From positions 1 through 64,000 of the forward strand of contig JADHXF010000001.1 of the NCBI GenBank assembly GCA_016783105.1: DNA of 64,000 nucleotides. The letters are read 5' to 3'. Under the pieces are notes generated by a model. That model searched no databases. It saw only the letters and a program-made list of their open reading frames with translations, and was not told the DNA's origin. This DNA comes from Dehalococcoidales bacterium. GTDB lineage: Bacteria > Chloroflexota > Dehalococcoidia > Dehalococcoidales > RBG-16-60-22. The position numbers were made by a program, and so were the translations under genes. Shown in pieces: positions 14,589 through 23,716 of this stretch. Each line of letters starts with the position of its first letter. Within the stretch, counting starts at the first letter, position 1.

Positions 14589-15566
14589 GTGCTGTTACTG
14601 AATCAAAATGACGTCATGAAAGTGCTTGATATGGCACAGTGTATGGAGGCGGTGGAAAAGGCTTTTGCCGAGCTGGCCTCCGGCACGGCGGTCCTGCCCC
14701 TGCGCATCAACCTGTTCACAGAGGAAGGCCTGGCGCTCTATATGCCGGCGTATCTCAAAGAGATGGGCGCGCTGGCCTGTAAGGTGGTGACCAGCTACGT
14801 GAACAATCCGGCAAAACACCATCTACCTACCATCATGGGGAAGGTGCTGCTTCAGGACCCGGAAACCGGTGACGTTATCTGCATTATGGACGGCGGCTAT
14901 CTCACCGCGGTCAGAACCGGTGCCGCCAGCGGGGTCGCCACCAGATATCTTGCCCGCGAAGACCAAGGGCAAAGGGTCGGGATATTCGGTGCTGGTGCCC
15001 AGGCCCGGACACAGCTCTGGGCGATGACCATCGTCAGGGACATTGCCAGAGCCTGCGTGTATGACGTCGACGATGAAGCAGTGCGCCGGTTTATCACTGA
15101 GATGACCGACAAGCTCAAGCTTGATATTATCAAAGCGACATCACCCGAACAGGTTCTGGGAGAAGCCGACATCATCTGCACCGCCAGCTCCTCGCCCACG
15201 CCTTTATTTGACGGGAGCAAGGTCAGAGAGGGAACCCACATCAATGGCGTCGGCAGCCATACGCCAAAAGCCCGTGAAATGGACACAGCCATCATCAAGC
15301 GGTCGAAAGTAATCGCCGACTCGTATGATGCCTGCCTGAGAGAGGCGGGTGACATCATCATCCCCATCGAGGAAGGGGCAATAGATAAATCCCACCTGTG
15401 CGCTGAGCTGGGCGAAGTGATTACCGGGAAGAAACCGGGCCGGGCTGACGCCCGGGAGATAACCCTGTTCAAGTACAACGGGCTGGCCATTCAAGATGTC
15501 GCCGCCGCCAAACTGGTCTACGACAAAGCGGTGCAGGCGGGCATCGGCACCAGCGTTGAATTATAG
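14589..15566 (+). CDS. Ornithine cyclodeaminase / mu-crystallin family protein
   Basis: 325 aa from a GTG at 14589, backed by GGGGAGGG 5-8 bp upstream; an open frame extends to 14463 but lacks homology. MEAVEKAFAELASG, the lysine-bearing GALACKVVTSYVNNP, GGYLTAVRTGAASGVATRYLA and the NAD-binding GIFGAGAQARTQLWA are hallmark motifs. Family members cyclise ornithine to proline, or act as ketimine or amino-acid dehydrogenases. The gene is divergent from the M20 pair across a 144-bp gap and convergent with the enolase-superfamily gene. The true substrate may be another amino acid. Confidence 0.9.
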   Translation: MLLLNQNDVMKVLDMAQCMEAVEKAFAELASGTAVLPLRINLFTEEGLALYMPAYLKEMGALACKVVTSYVNNPAKHHLPTIMGKVLLQDPETGDVICIMDGGYLTAVRTGAASGVATRYLAREDQGQRVGIFGAGAQARTQLWAMTIVRDIARACVYDVDDEAVRRFITEMTDKLKLDIIKATSPEQVLGEADIICTASSSPTPLFDGSKVREGTHINGVGSHTPKAREMDTAIIKRSKVIADSYDACLREAGDIIIPIEEGAIDKSHLCAELGEVITGKKPGRADAREITLFKYNGLAIQDVAAAKLVYDKAVQAGIGTSVEL

Positions 15567-15584
15567 CCAGATTTCAAGTATAGA

Positions 15585-16706
15585 TTACCTTACTCGATAG
15601 CGTTCGATGATTTCTTCGTCCAGGTCAACGCCCAGCCCGGGCCCCTCCGGCACCTCAACATAGCCGTCCACGACGGGCATCTTCTGCCTGGTCAGGTCCC
15701 AGCGTATCGGCGTCTCCTCCACGCAGTACTCCATGATGAAGGCGCTCTGGCGCGACGCCAGGAAGTGCAGTCCCGCAGCGGAGCCGATGGTATTGGTGTA
15801 GAAGTGGTTGACTACCTTCACGCCGTGGTCTTCGGCGAAATCGGCGACGCGGCTGGCCTCGGTCAGGCCCGTGTTCTCCAGGTCTATCTGGACGATGTTG
15901 ATGCCGCTCCGCTCCATAAAGCTCTGGTGGGAGAACCGTCCCGCCTCGCCCTCGCCGGCGGCGATGGGTATGGGAGAGACGCTGGTCAGTTTGTGGTAGC
16001 CCTCTACGTTCTCCCGGTTGAGCGGCTCCTCCAGGAAGAGCACGTTATAGTCCTGGAACTGGTGCGCCCGCTTGATGGCGGTATTGGTATCCCAGCAGCA
16101 GCCGGCGTCGATGATGAGGTCGTTTTTCTCTCCCACGCCTTGTCTTCCCCCTTCTACGAGCTCCAAATCCAGCTTTTCACTCTGGCCCATCGGTGTCCAG
16201 CCGAACTTCACCGCGGTAAACCCTTCGTTTACCCATCTCTTTCCGATTTCGGCAGTGGTCTTACCATCAGGGCCAAAGAGAATGCTGGCGTAGGCGCGCA
16301 GCTTCTTGTGGAAGGCGCCGCCCAGTAGCTGATAGACCGGCTTATTATAGTACTTGCCGGCAATGTCCCAGAGGGCGATGTCGATGGCGGCGATGGCGTG
16401 ACAGACGATACCGCGACGCCCCAGCCTGATATTGCGGGCCTGGAGCAGGTGATTGATGGGCCTGGTGTCAAGCGGGTTCATGCCGATAATCAGCCTGGCC
16501 AGGCCACTGGCACTGGCGCCGCTCAGGGGGGCTTCAATCATCGCTTTCACCACGTGGGGTGAGGAATAAGAATCGCCGATGCCGACTATTCCTTCATCGG
16601 TATGGACCTTAACGACCACTGCATCCTGCGCCGATGAATATTTGGCTTCGCTGACTTCTTTTTCTTCCAGACGAAGTTCAATGGCTTCAACCCTGGTTAT
16701 TTTCAT
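15585..16706 (-). CDS. Mandelate racemase / muconate lactonizing enzyme family protein
   Basis: 373 aa from the ATG at 16706 (AGGAGG 9 bp upstream; an in-frame ATG at 16724 lies before that site). The enolase-superfamily barrel is visible: FTAVKFGW with the catalytic Lys region, metal ligands in LIIDAG, FLEEPL and AAGEGE, and a late VVNHFYTN His. Such enzymes abstract the alpha proton of a carboxylate for dehydration, racemisation or cycloisomerisation of sugar acids or similar compounds. The substrate is unknown. It is divergent from the phosphofructokinase gene. Confidence 0.88.
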   Translation of the reverse strand: MKITRVEAIELRLEEKEVSEAKYSSAQDAVVVKVHTDEGIVGIGDSYSSPHVVKAMIEAPLSGASASGLARLIIGMNPLDTRPINHLLQARNIRLGRRGIVCHAIAAIDIALWDIAGKYYNKPVYQLLGGAFHKKLRAYASILFGPDGKTTAEIGKRWVNEGFTAVKFGWTPMGQSEKLDLELVEGGRQGVGEKNDLIIDAGCCWDTNTAIKRAHQFQDYNVLFLEEPLNRENVEGYHKLTSVSPIPIAAGEGEAGRFSHQSFMERSGINIVQIDLENTGLTEASRVADFAEDHGVKVVNHFYTNTIGSAAGLHFLASRQSAFIMEYCVEETPIRWDLTRQKMPVVDGYVEVPEGPGLGVDLDEEIIERYRVR

Positions 16707-16791
16707 GCAGATTTTCCTCCTCATTGCCGTTGGTGAGTATTTTATTTTGCCTGCCGTTGGCTTGTCAACGTTTCAGAGATACACACGCCAG

Positions 16792-16819
16792 TTGACAGCG
16801 CGGGAGAGGAATTTATAAG
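16792..16819 (+). promoter_or_regulatory. Promoter of the phosphofructokinase gene, near-leaderless
   Basis: TTGACA (16792-16797), 16 bp, TATAAG (16814-16819). The expected transcription start near 16826 leaves only about 5 nt before the ATG at 16831, and no Shine-Dalgarno is present, so translation probably starts on a leaderless or nearly leaderless mRNA. Confidence 0.55.
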
Positions 16820-16830
16820 CTATAACTAAC

Positions 16831-17946
16831 ATGAAAAAGGAAAGGATTGGCATCCTTACCGGCGGCGGCGACTGCGCTGGCCTTAACCCGGCGATTAAAT
16901 GGGTGGTCAAGACGGCCGCGGACCAGCGTCTGGAATTGGAAAGAGGGGTCCAGTACGAGGTGCTGGGCATCAAGAACGGCTGGGCTGGTCTCATGTATGA
17001 GGAAAGTGCCGACCTCAAAATGGACGACTATATCATTCCCCTTGATGAGCAAGTGGTAAGGACCTGGGACCGGTATGGCGGCACCATGCTGGGAACCTCC
17101 CGGACCAACCCTTACAATCCCAAGGATGACCGCTCCAGGCTGGTGCTGGCAAACATTGAAAAACTGGGTCTGGATTCCCTGATAGCCATCGGGGGCGACG
17201 ATACGCTCGGGGTGGCCTGTAAGCTGGCAGAGGAAGGCGTTAATGTGGTGGGCATTCCCAAGACCATTGATAAAGACCTGGTGGAAACGGATTACACGCT
17301 CGGTTTTGAGACCGCGGTGAGTGTAATCACGGAGGAAGTGGATCGGTTGAGAACCACGGCGGGGTCACACCGGCGGATATTCATCGTGGAGACAATGGGC
17401 CGACATTCGGGCTGGCTGGCTCTGGAGGGTGGTGAGTCCTGTGGTGCCTACATCATGCTCATCCCGGAGTGTGATTTTTCCATTGAAAAAGTCAACGAAC
17501 TGCTCATGGAGGGAAGAGCGGCGGGAAGCCGGTACGAGATTATACTCGTCGCCGAGGGAGCCAAGCCCATTGGATACCATGAGTTCGTCAGGCAGGAGGG
17601 CGTGGACGGTTTTGGCCATAAGACGCTGGGTGGCATTGGCGATTTTCTGGCCGGACAAATCTATCAAGGTACTGGCGTGGAGACGAGGAACGTGGTGCTG
17701 AGCCATCTGCAGCGTGGCGGCGCGCCCTGTGCCTACGACCGTCGAATGGGACGGTATTTTGGCATTGCCGCGGTTGATTTGGTCATGCTCAGGGATTTCG
17801 GCAGGATGGTATGTTACCGAAGCGGTGAGCTTACAAGTTGTCCGATGGAAAGGGTAATAGGTCGAACGAGCTACGTGGACGTCGAGAAACACTATGATAT
17901 AGAGCGGTACAGCGGACGCCGGACAATTTTCAGGCATAAAGAATGA
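16831..17946 (+). CDS. 6-phosphofructokinase, predicted pyrophosphate-dependent
   Basis: 371 aa. The N terminus ILTGGGDCAGLNP is the phosphate-donor loop. Two positions that separate donor types both read PPi: GGDDT (Asp124 where ATP enzymes have Gly) and PKTIDKD (Lys144 where ATP enzymes have Gly). Asp147 in TIDKD is the catalytic base, and MGRHSGWLA and the HLQRGG region bind fructose 6-phosphate. A PPi enzyme is reversible and can serve both glycolysis and gluconeogenesis. It is followed by an aldolase-like gene 13 bp downstream and, convergently, by glpX. Confidence 0.92.
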   Translation: MKKERIGILTGGGDCAGLNPAIKWVVKTAADQRLELERGVQYEVLGIKNGWAGLMYEESADLKMDDYIIPLDEQVVRTWDRYGGTMLGTSRTNPYNPKDDRSRLVLANIEKLGLDSLIAIGGDDTLGVACKLAEEGVNVVGIPKTIDKDLVETDYTLGFETAVSVITEEVDRLRTTAGSHRRIFIVETMGRHSGWLALEGGESCGAYIMLIPECDFSIEKVNELLMEGRAAGSRYEIILVAEGAKPIGYHEFVRQEGVDGFGHKTLGGIGDFLAGQIYQGTGVETRNVVLSHLQRGGAPCAYDRRMGRYFGIAAVDLVMLRDFGRMVCYRSGELTSCPMERVIGRTSYVDVEKHYDIERYSGRRTIFRHKE

Positions 17947-17959
17947 GGTGGGAATAATA

Positions 17960-19225
17960 ATGAGCAAACCATTAACCGGTGATAGAATTGATGGCCTTGT
18001 GGAACAGGCGGTTTTTGGTGTTGATGAGCCGGTCAGGGAGGAAAGCCGACGGCAGATTCGGGAACTGGCAGCAAGTCAGGGTATCTATCCGGCAAGCATC
18101 CAGGGCCTTTATGAGGCCGCCGGGAAGGGGGCTTATCATAATAAAACCGTCCCGGCGATAAATATCCGGGGCATGACCTATCAGGTGGCGCGGGCCGTCT
18201 TTCGTGCTGCGCTGAAACACAAGGTCGGTGCCTTTATCTTTGAGATTGCCCGCTCCGAGATGGGCTACACCAAGCAGAAGCCGGCGGAATATGCCACCTG
18301 CGTCCTGGCAGCGGCCATCAAAGAGGGATTTCAGGGCCCTGTTTTCATACAGGGCGACCATTTTCAGATGAACCAAAAGAGATACAGCGCCGACCCCAAA
18401 CAGGAAATAGAGGGCATGAAGGCGTTGATACAGGAGGCGGTAAGCGCGGGCTTCTATAATATTGATATTGATGCCTCCACCCTTGTTGATATTGACCGGG
18501 AGAGCCTGGAGCAGCAGCAGGAGGAGAACTGCCGTGTCACCGCGGAGATGACCAGGTTCATCCGCAGCATTGAGCCGGAAGCTGTTACGATATCAGTTGG
18601 TGGTGAAATCGGGGAAGTTGGCAAACAGAACAGCACGGTGGAGGACCTAAGGGCTTTTATGAGCGGGTATCGTGCCCATACGGGGCCGGACATCAAGGGA
18701 ATCTCCAAAATCAGCGTGCAGACCGGGACGACACATGGTGGTGTGGTTCTGCCCGATGGGGCAATCGCCAGCGTAGAGCTCGACTTTGATACTTTGAAGG
18801 CGCTTTCCAGAATCGCCTGTGAGGAATATGGCATGGGTGGTGCCGTGCAGCACGGCGCTTCCACGCTCCCCGACGAGGCTTTTCATCTGTTTCCGGAGGT
18901 TGGCACTGCGGAGGTCCATCTGGCCACCGGGTTTCAAAATATCATTTACGACAGTCCCTATTTCCCGCAGGAATTAACGCAGAAAATTAACAAACATCTG
19001 CTCGAACAGTACAGCGACGAGAGAAAGTCGGGCGATACTGAGGAGCAGTTTCTGTATAAGACGCGCAAGAAAGCTTTTGGCGATTTCAAGAAAGAAACGT
19101 GGAGCATTCCGTCAGAAAACCTGAAAGGGGTTAGTAAAGCGTTGGAAGAGCGCTTCACCCAGCTCTTTCAGAAGCTGAATGTGGTTGATACCGTAGGCCT
19201 GGTGAAAAAGTACGTAGCTAGATGA
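17960..19225 (+). CDS. Class II aldolase-fold protein (fructose/tagatose bisphosphate aldolase-like)
   Basis: 421 aa from the ATG at 17960 with GAGGTGGG upstream (a GTG at 17948 precedes that site and is less likely). VPAINIRGMTYQVARAVFRAA, FIQGDHFQ (zinc-type His), NIDIDAS, SVGGEIGEVG and GAVQHGASTLPDE follow the order of the class II aldolase barrel. It is longer than typical FBP aldolase (about 300 aa) because of an N-terminal 60-residue extension and a C-terminal helical tail. Placement directly after phosphofructokinase argues for a role in fructose bisphosphate cleavage, though tagatose or ketose-bisphosphate specificity is possible. Confidence 0.8.
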   Translation: MSKPLTGDRIDGLVEQAVFGVDEPVREESRRQIRELAASQGIYPASIQGLYEAAGKGAYHNKTVPAINIRGMTYQVARAVFRAALKHKVGAFIFEIARSEMGYTKQKPAEYATCVLAAAIKEGFQGPVFIQGDHFQMNQKRYSADPKQEIEGMKALIQEAVSAGFYNIDIDASTLVDIDRESLEQQQEENCRVTAEMTRFIRSIEPEAVTISVGGEIGEVGKQNSTVEDLRAFMSGYRAHTGPDIKGISKISVQTGTTHGGVVLPDGAIASVELDFDTLKALSRIACEEYGMGGAVQHGASTLPDEAFHLFPEVGTAEVHLATGFQNIIYDSPYFPQELTQKINKHLLEQYSDERKSGDTEEQFLYKTRKKAFGDFKKETWSIPSENLKGVSKALEERFTQLFQKLNVVDTVGLVKKYVAR

Positions 19226-19262
19226 TTCGCCCAACCTAGCGTAGCTTCAGCGAAGGCGTTCT

Positions 19263-20267
19263 TTAAGGGAGATCGAGAGACCTCAGCTTGTCCAGTCGGT
19301 CGAAGTTGTGATGGGCGTCAACCCAACGGACGGTGCCGGAACTTGAGCGCATGGCCAGAGACTGGGTCGCGGCTCCGCCACTGAAGTACCGTACGCCCTC
19401 CAGTAACTCACCGGTGCTGACGCCGGTGGCGGCGAAAAACACGTCATCACTGTTTATCAGGTCGTCAGTATAATAGACCTTGTCGAGGTCTATGCCTGCT
19501 TTCAGCGCCGTATCTCGCTCCCTGTCATCTCGTGGCCAGGCTTTGCATTGAATCGTGCCGCCAATACATTGTATCGCTGCGGCGGTGAGTACGCCCTCGG
19601 GTGTGCCGCCGACACCCAGGAGGACATCCACCCCCGTCTCGGGCAGAGCTGCATGGATGCCCGCCGCCAGATCGCCGGCCGGTATCAGCTTCACCCGTGC
19701 GCCGGCGCTCCTGATTTCAGAAAGCAGCTGCTCGTGGCGCGGCCTATCCAGAACCACCACTGTCAGGTCGGATACGTTTCTTTTTTTAGCTCTGGCGATG
19801 TTTTTCAGGTTTTCTGCAACCGGCGCATTAATATCGACTACGTCTTTGGCCTCCGGGCCGGTGGCGAGTTTATCCATGTAGACAAACTGCCTCGGACAGT
19901 TGATGGTGCCCCGTGCGGAAAGTGCCACCGCCGAGATGGCCCCAGGAAGGCCATTGGCCACCAGTGTGGTGCCGTCAACCGGGTCAACCGCGATGTCCGC
20001 CTGTAGACCTGAACCGCCGCCAATATGCTCGCCGATATACAGCATTGGCGCTTCGTCCTTCTCTCCCTCACCAATGACCACGATACCATCCATACTGACA
20101 TAGCCCAGAGCAAGACGCATGGCATCCACGGCTGCCTGGTCCACCAGTTCCTTATTGCCCCTGCCCAGAAAGCGGGCGGCGGCCATGGCCGCCGCCTCGG
20201 TGGCGCGTACCAGCTCCATGGCGATATTCCGTTCAATCGGCCGACGAGATCGCGCACTTTCCATCAT
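19263..20267 (-). CDS. glpX: Fructose-1,6-bisphosphatase class II
   Basis: 334 aa. GEGEKDEAPML and DPVDGTTLVANGLPGA are the lithium-sensitive phosphatase metal-binding motifs of the GlpX family, and GVGGTPEGVLTAAA with RDDRERDTA also match. It dephosphorylates fructose 1,6-bisphosphate (or sedoheptulose bisphosphate) in gluconeogenesis. Tandem ATG codons (20267 and 20264) follow GAGG; either could initiate. It converges on the phosphofructokinase-aldolase pair and has its own strong promoter (20322-20350), so the forward and reverse reactions of the same step are encoded side by side but transcribed separately. Confidence 0.94.
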   Translation of the reverse strand: MMESARSRRPIERNIAMELVRATEAAAMAAARFLGRGNKELVDQAAVDAMRLALGYVSMDGIVVIGEGEKDEAPMLYIGEHIGGGSGLQADIAVDPVDGTTLVANGLPGAISAVALSARGTINCPRQFVYMDKLATGPEAKDVVDINAPVAENLKNIARAKKRNVSDLTVVVLDRPRHEQLLSEIRSAGARVKLIPAGDLAAGIHAALPETGVDVLLGVGGTPEGVLTAAAIQCIGGTIQCKAWPRDDRERDTALKAGIDLDKVYYTDDLINSDDVFFAATGVSTGELLEGVRYFSGGAATQSLAMRSSSGTVRWVDAHHNFDRLDKLRSLDLP

Positions 20268-20321
20268 CTAACCTCACTGGAAGATATATCGAAAAAACAG
20301 GGTCGTATTACTGGCAGCGCC

Positions 20322-20350
20322 ATAATAATATAAGCAACCGGCGATGTCAA
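20322..20350 (-). promoter_or_regulatory. Promoter of glpX
   Basis: On the minus strand TTGACA (20350-20345), 17 bp, TATTAT (20327-20322), about 55 bp upstream of the start. Near-consensus at both boxes. Confidence 0.65.
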
Positions 20351-20382
20351 CCTGTTTATTCACTGGCTCGGTGATACCGAAT

Positions 20383-21216
20383 TCAGCGTATCACCCATTT
20401 ACCGGACTCGACGGCGGTGAGAAAGTCGAGCAGCGCCCGGTTGAAGATATCCGGCTCTTCTAAATTGATGGCATGGCCGGATTGGGGGAATACCAGCAGA
20501 CCCGCACCGGGCAGGTGCTTTTTCATAATCAGTGCCGGGTCAAGGCACATCTCATCTTCGTCCCCAATCATGATGAACGCCGGTATTTTCAGCCGTTTGA
20601 GCCTGGCCTCGAGTTCTGAAACTGGAGGCCGCTTGATAATGACCTCTCTTATCAGTTGCACGGAACCTTCATTGGAATGGGCAGCCAGGTCATTGACGAA
20701 CTCCTGCCAGCCACGCGGGTCCTTCCTTTTCAACTGGATACGGTTGGGCTCTTGAGCGTACTGCTCGGCCAGTTTCTGCCATCCTATCGTTTCGACCTGA
20801 TGTGCCATGCCTTCCAGCTTGGGTACAAACGCATCCCGTCCGGTGGTGCCGGCGCCGGCGCTGACGATTATCAGGGCTCTGGTCATTTCCGGGTGAGCAA
20901 TGCCGAAGTTGAGGGCGATATTGCCGCCCATGGAACAGCCGCCTACATAAGCCTCGTTTATGCCGAGATAGCGTAAGAGCTGGTACAGGTCCGCAACAAG
21001 CATATCCTGCGAGTAGTCCGATGCTTTTTCGGGTACGTCCGACGGGGGAAAACCGCGGTGGTTGTAGGTGATGACCTGGTAGCTACGTGAGAAGAATCTC
21101 ACCTGGGGCTCCCAACTCTTATACGTTCCGGCGAATTCATGACTCAGAACCAGAGGGAAGCCGTCCCCGGTAACTTCATAGTATAGATTAACCCCGTTCA
21201 CCTTGGCTCTGGGCAT
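20383..21216 (-). CDS. Alpha/beta hydrolase
   Basis: 277 aa, GAGGAG ahead of the ATG. LSHEFAGTYKSW takes the place of the usual HGxxG oxyanion loop, GGCSMGGNIA carries the nucleophile Ser (the elbow reads G-C-S-M-G), and QSGHAINLEEPD supplies the catalytic His. It resembles 3-oxoadipate enol-lactonase or C-C hydrolase type members. It stands alone on the minus strand between glpX and the divergent aldo/keto reductase. The substrate is unknown. Confidence 0.87.
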   Translation of the reverse strand: MPRAKVNGVNLYYEVTGDGFPLVLSHEFAGTYKSWEPQVRFFSRSYQVITYNHRGFPPSDVPEKASDYSQDMLVADLYQLLRYLGINEAYVGGCSMGGNIALNFGIAHPEMTRALIIVSAGAGTTGRDAFVPKLEGMAHQVETIGWQKLAEQYAQEPNRIQLKRKDPRGWQEFVNDLAAHSNEGSVQLIREVIIKRPPVSELEARLKRLKIPAFIMIGDEDEMCLDPALIMKKHLPGAGLLVFPQSGHAINLEEPDIFNRALLDFLTAVESGKWVIR

Positions 21217-21327
21217 AACATTTCTCCTCAGCCTGGCCCGTTTTTTGGCACTTTCAGTATGGGTTAGCTTTCGTTATCTTATCGCTTCAACCTTTTACTG
21301 TCAATGTTATGGGCAGTCAGTACCTCT

Positions 21328-21356
21328 TTGTTGCCGGATTAAATTGGTGCTAAAAT
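21328..21356 (+). promoter_or_regulatory. Possible promoter of the aldo/keto reductase gene
   Basis: TTGTTG (21328-21333), 17 bp, TAAAAT (21351-21356), about 40 bp before the ATG at 21397 which has AGGAAGGAA upstream. Confidence 0.45.
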
Positions 21357-21396
21357 GAAGCATTAAACACCGGGGGAGAAAGGAAGGAACACGGAT

Positions 21397-22392
21397 ATGA
21401 AATATCGGAAGTTGGGCAGAACCGGTCTGAAGGTGTCTGAAATCTGCCTGGGCACCATGACCTATGGCAACCAGATAGATGAAACGGAATCCATAAAGCT
21501 GATAAAGTGGGCAATGGATGCCGGCATCAACTTCATCGATACTGCTGACCAGTATGTTAACGGGCTGACCGAGGAAATTGTGGGCAAAGCACTCAAGGGG
21601 GTGCGGCACAACGTGGTGCTGGCCACCAAGGTGGGCGGCTGGCAGTCAGGCCCGACGGTAAACGATGTTGGCACGTCACGGAAACACATCATGGATGGCG
21701 TGGAAGGCAGTCTGCGTCGACTGGGTACCGATTACATTGATATCTACTACACCCATCGTTGGGACCATGCCACGCCGATTGATGAGACACTGCGCGCTCT
21801 GGATGACCTGGTACACCAGGGGAAGGTGCGCTACATCGGTTGTTCCAACTATCTTGTCTGGCAGATCTGCAAAGCGCTCTGGGTGAGCGAGTTGCTCAAT
21901 CTGGCACGGTATGCCTGCACGCAACCACCGTACAACCTGGTAACCAGAGGTGTAGAGGACGAAATGCTGATGCTGTGTCTCAATGAGGGGGTGGGGGTGT
22001 GCGTGTACAATCCCCTCGCTGGCGGGATGCTCACCGGCAAGCATGACCCGAACAAACCACCACTCGAAGGGTCAAGATTCGGCAACAAGATGATGGGAAA
22101 GATGTACAGCGCCCGCTACTGGCTGCCCGGGGATTTTGAGGCTGTGGCACAGTTCAAGGAGATTACCCGGAAACATGGACGAAGTATGCCCCAGTTCGCT
22201 CTCGCCTGGATACTGAATAACAAAGCGATTACCTCTGTCCTCTGCGGCGCCAACTCGATAAAGCAGCTTGAGGAAAATACCGGCGCGATAGAACTGACCC
22301 TGACCGAAGAGGAATTAAAAGCCTGCGATGAGGTGTGGCACCAGCTCAGGCCGCCCAGGTTCTTCTACGGGGCGCAGCAACTCTACCGCTGA
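21397..22392 (+). CDS. Aldo/keto reductase
   Basis: 331 aa. The catalytic tetrad of the superfamily is visible: Asp and Tyr in FIDTADQYVNG, Lys in VLATKVGG and His in IYYTHRWD. The C-terminal CGANSIKQLEENTGA is the NADP(H)-binding segment. It most resembles the YajO/YghZ-type aldo/keto reductases acting on aldehydes, ketones or sugars. It opens a stretch of catabolic redox genes running to 29925. The substrate is not predictable. Confidence 0.92.
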   Translation: MKYRKLGRTGLKVSEICLGTMTYGNQIDETESIKLIKWAMDAGINFIDTADQYVNGLTEEIVGKALKGVRHNVVLATKVGGWQSGPTVNDVGTSRKHIMDGVEGSLRRLGTDYIDIYYTHRWDHATPIDETLRALDDLVHQGKVRYIGCSNYLVWQICKALWVSELLNLARYACTQPPYNLVTRGVEDEMLMLCLNEGVGVCVYNPLAGGMLTGKHDPNKPPLEGSRFGNKMMGKMYSARYWLPGDFEAVAQFKEITRKHGRSMPQFALAWILNNKAITSVLCGANSIKQLEENTGAIELTLTEEELKACDEVWHQLRPPRFFYGAQQLYR

Positions 22393-22437
22393 TTCAATAT
22401 CAGATGGTCAGCTTCGCACAGGCAAAGCCGTGCTGAA

Positions 22438-23601
22438 TCAGCTTGCCGCAGGTGGCAGGGCCACCGGCTCTGCCGGGATAACCTTGCCATTCTTTATGGC
22501 AGTAATCGGCATAAGCAGCTTATCTGTTTTTATGGTCTCTCCTGGCGTATCAATAAGCGTCCAGGCACCGGACTGGAGTTCCAGAATGGAAACATCCGCT
22601 GCCATTCCCGGCTTGAGGCTGCCTATCTTGCCTTCTTCATGAATTGCGCGCGCTGGATTGATAGTAGACATGGTCACCACCTGCTTCAGGTCCAACCCGA
22701 GCGCCATAAATTTGGACATATTGACAGGGAGGCTGAACGTCCTGTCTTTCAGACAACGGTGGTTGAGGTCGGTGCTGATGGTGGTCGGCAATATACCTTC
22801 TGACAGGCACTTGCGCGCCACCGCAAAGGAGAAATTATTCCGTCCATTGGAAGTATCCAGTATAACACCACGTTCCATGGCTGCTTTCAGTTCTGGTAAT
22901 ACCGTGCCATCGGGGCGTATGACATTGCCCTGATTACCGGAATAAAAGTGGCAAAGTATATCACCGGCCTCCATCACGGAAAGGCATTCCGGGGTCAATG
23001 TCGCCGGCACCTGATTATCCGTGTCACCGATGTGAATCATAACCGGCAGACCGAACTGCCTGGCGATTTTCTTGGCAGTTTTGACCACTTCAATGCCGTC
23101 ACTGGTCACGAGCTTGCCGACCAGGCGCAGCTTAACTCCCTTTATAATGCCTTTGTTGGCTTCTATGGTCGCTGCCATGCCGTCCAGGTTTACCTCGTCC
23201 CAGTCTTTCAGTTCCGGCTCAGGAATCAGGCCGAAGGAGCACAGGTGGAGGAAGCAGAAGACTTTGGTCCGGGCCGTGGGGAAAATGTGTTTGTGAAAAG
23301 CGGCAAAAGTTACCTCCCCGGAGCTCCCCGCGTCGACCACGGTGGTTACCGCGTGTTTTACTCCGGCGATATCAGGTTCAAGGGCAATCGGCATGATGCT
23401 ATCGAAAACGTGGCAGTGCATATCTATAAGCCCCGGGGTGACAATCTTCCCCCTGGCATCAATAAGTTGCTGGCCTTCCTGTGGGGATATGTCCTGGTCC
23501 ACGGCGGCAATCTTGTCTTCGTTTATGGCCACGTCCATGGTGCCATCAATATTCTGTGCCGGGTCGATTACTCTCCCGCCCTTTATCACTATGTCATACA
23601 T
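22438..23601 (-). CDS. Amidohydrolase/deacetylase family metallohydrolase (dihydroorotase-like)
   Basis: 387 aa from the ATG at 23601 with GGAGG 6 bp upstream; a longer open frame to 23817 is non-coding. MYDIVIKGGRVIDP and the metal motif GLIDMHCHVFD (HxH) are typical of the D-hydantoinase/dihydroorotase branch, with further His residues in VMIHIGDTD and LCHFYSG, and TISTDLNHR near the end for the catalytic Asp. Related proteins deacetylate N-acetyl amino acids or hydrolyse cyclic amides. No pyrimidine genes are adjacent, so a catabolic role is preferred. Divergent from the SDR gene at 23717. Confidence 0.85.
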   Translation of the reverse strand: MYDIVIKGGRVIDPAQNIDGTMDVAINEDKIAAVDQDISPQEGQQLIDARGKIVTPGLIDMHCHVFDSIMPIALEPDIAGVKHAVTTVVDAGSSGEVTFAAFHKHIFPTARTKVFCFLHLCSFGLIPEPELKDWDEVNLDGMAATIEANKGIIKGVKLRLVGKLVTSDGIEVVKTAKKIARQFGLPVMIHIGDTDNQVPATLTPECLSVMEAGDILCHFYSGNQGNVIRPDGTVLPELKAAMERGVILDTSNGRNNFSFAVARKCLSEGILPTTISTDLNHRCLKDRTFSLPVNMSKFMALGLDLKQVVTMSTINPARAIHEEGKIGSLKPGMAADVSILELQSGAWTLIDTPGETIKTDKLLMPITAIKNGKVIPAEPVALPPAAS

Positions 23602-23716
23602 GGCAGACCTCCTTTCATTTGCGGTATATATTACCACAACTTTCCATCGATTCCTAGATTTTGTTATAATGCGGACGAGCGTTGACCATTGCCCCATTAT
23701 ATTTTTGAGGTTAGCT

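Noticed and set aside
23342..23716. N-terminal extension of the SDR gene
   Set aside because: It lies inside the divergent amidohydrolase gene and its promoter gap; the ATG at 23717 gives a normal SDR start.
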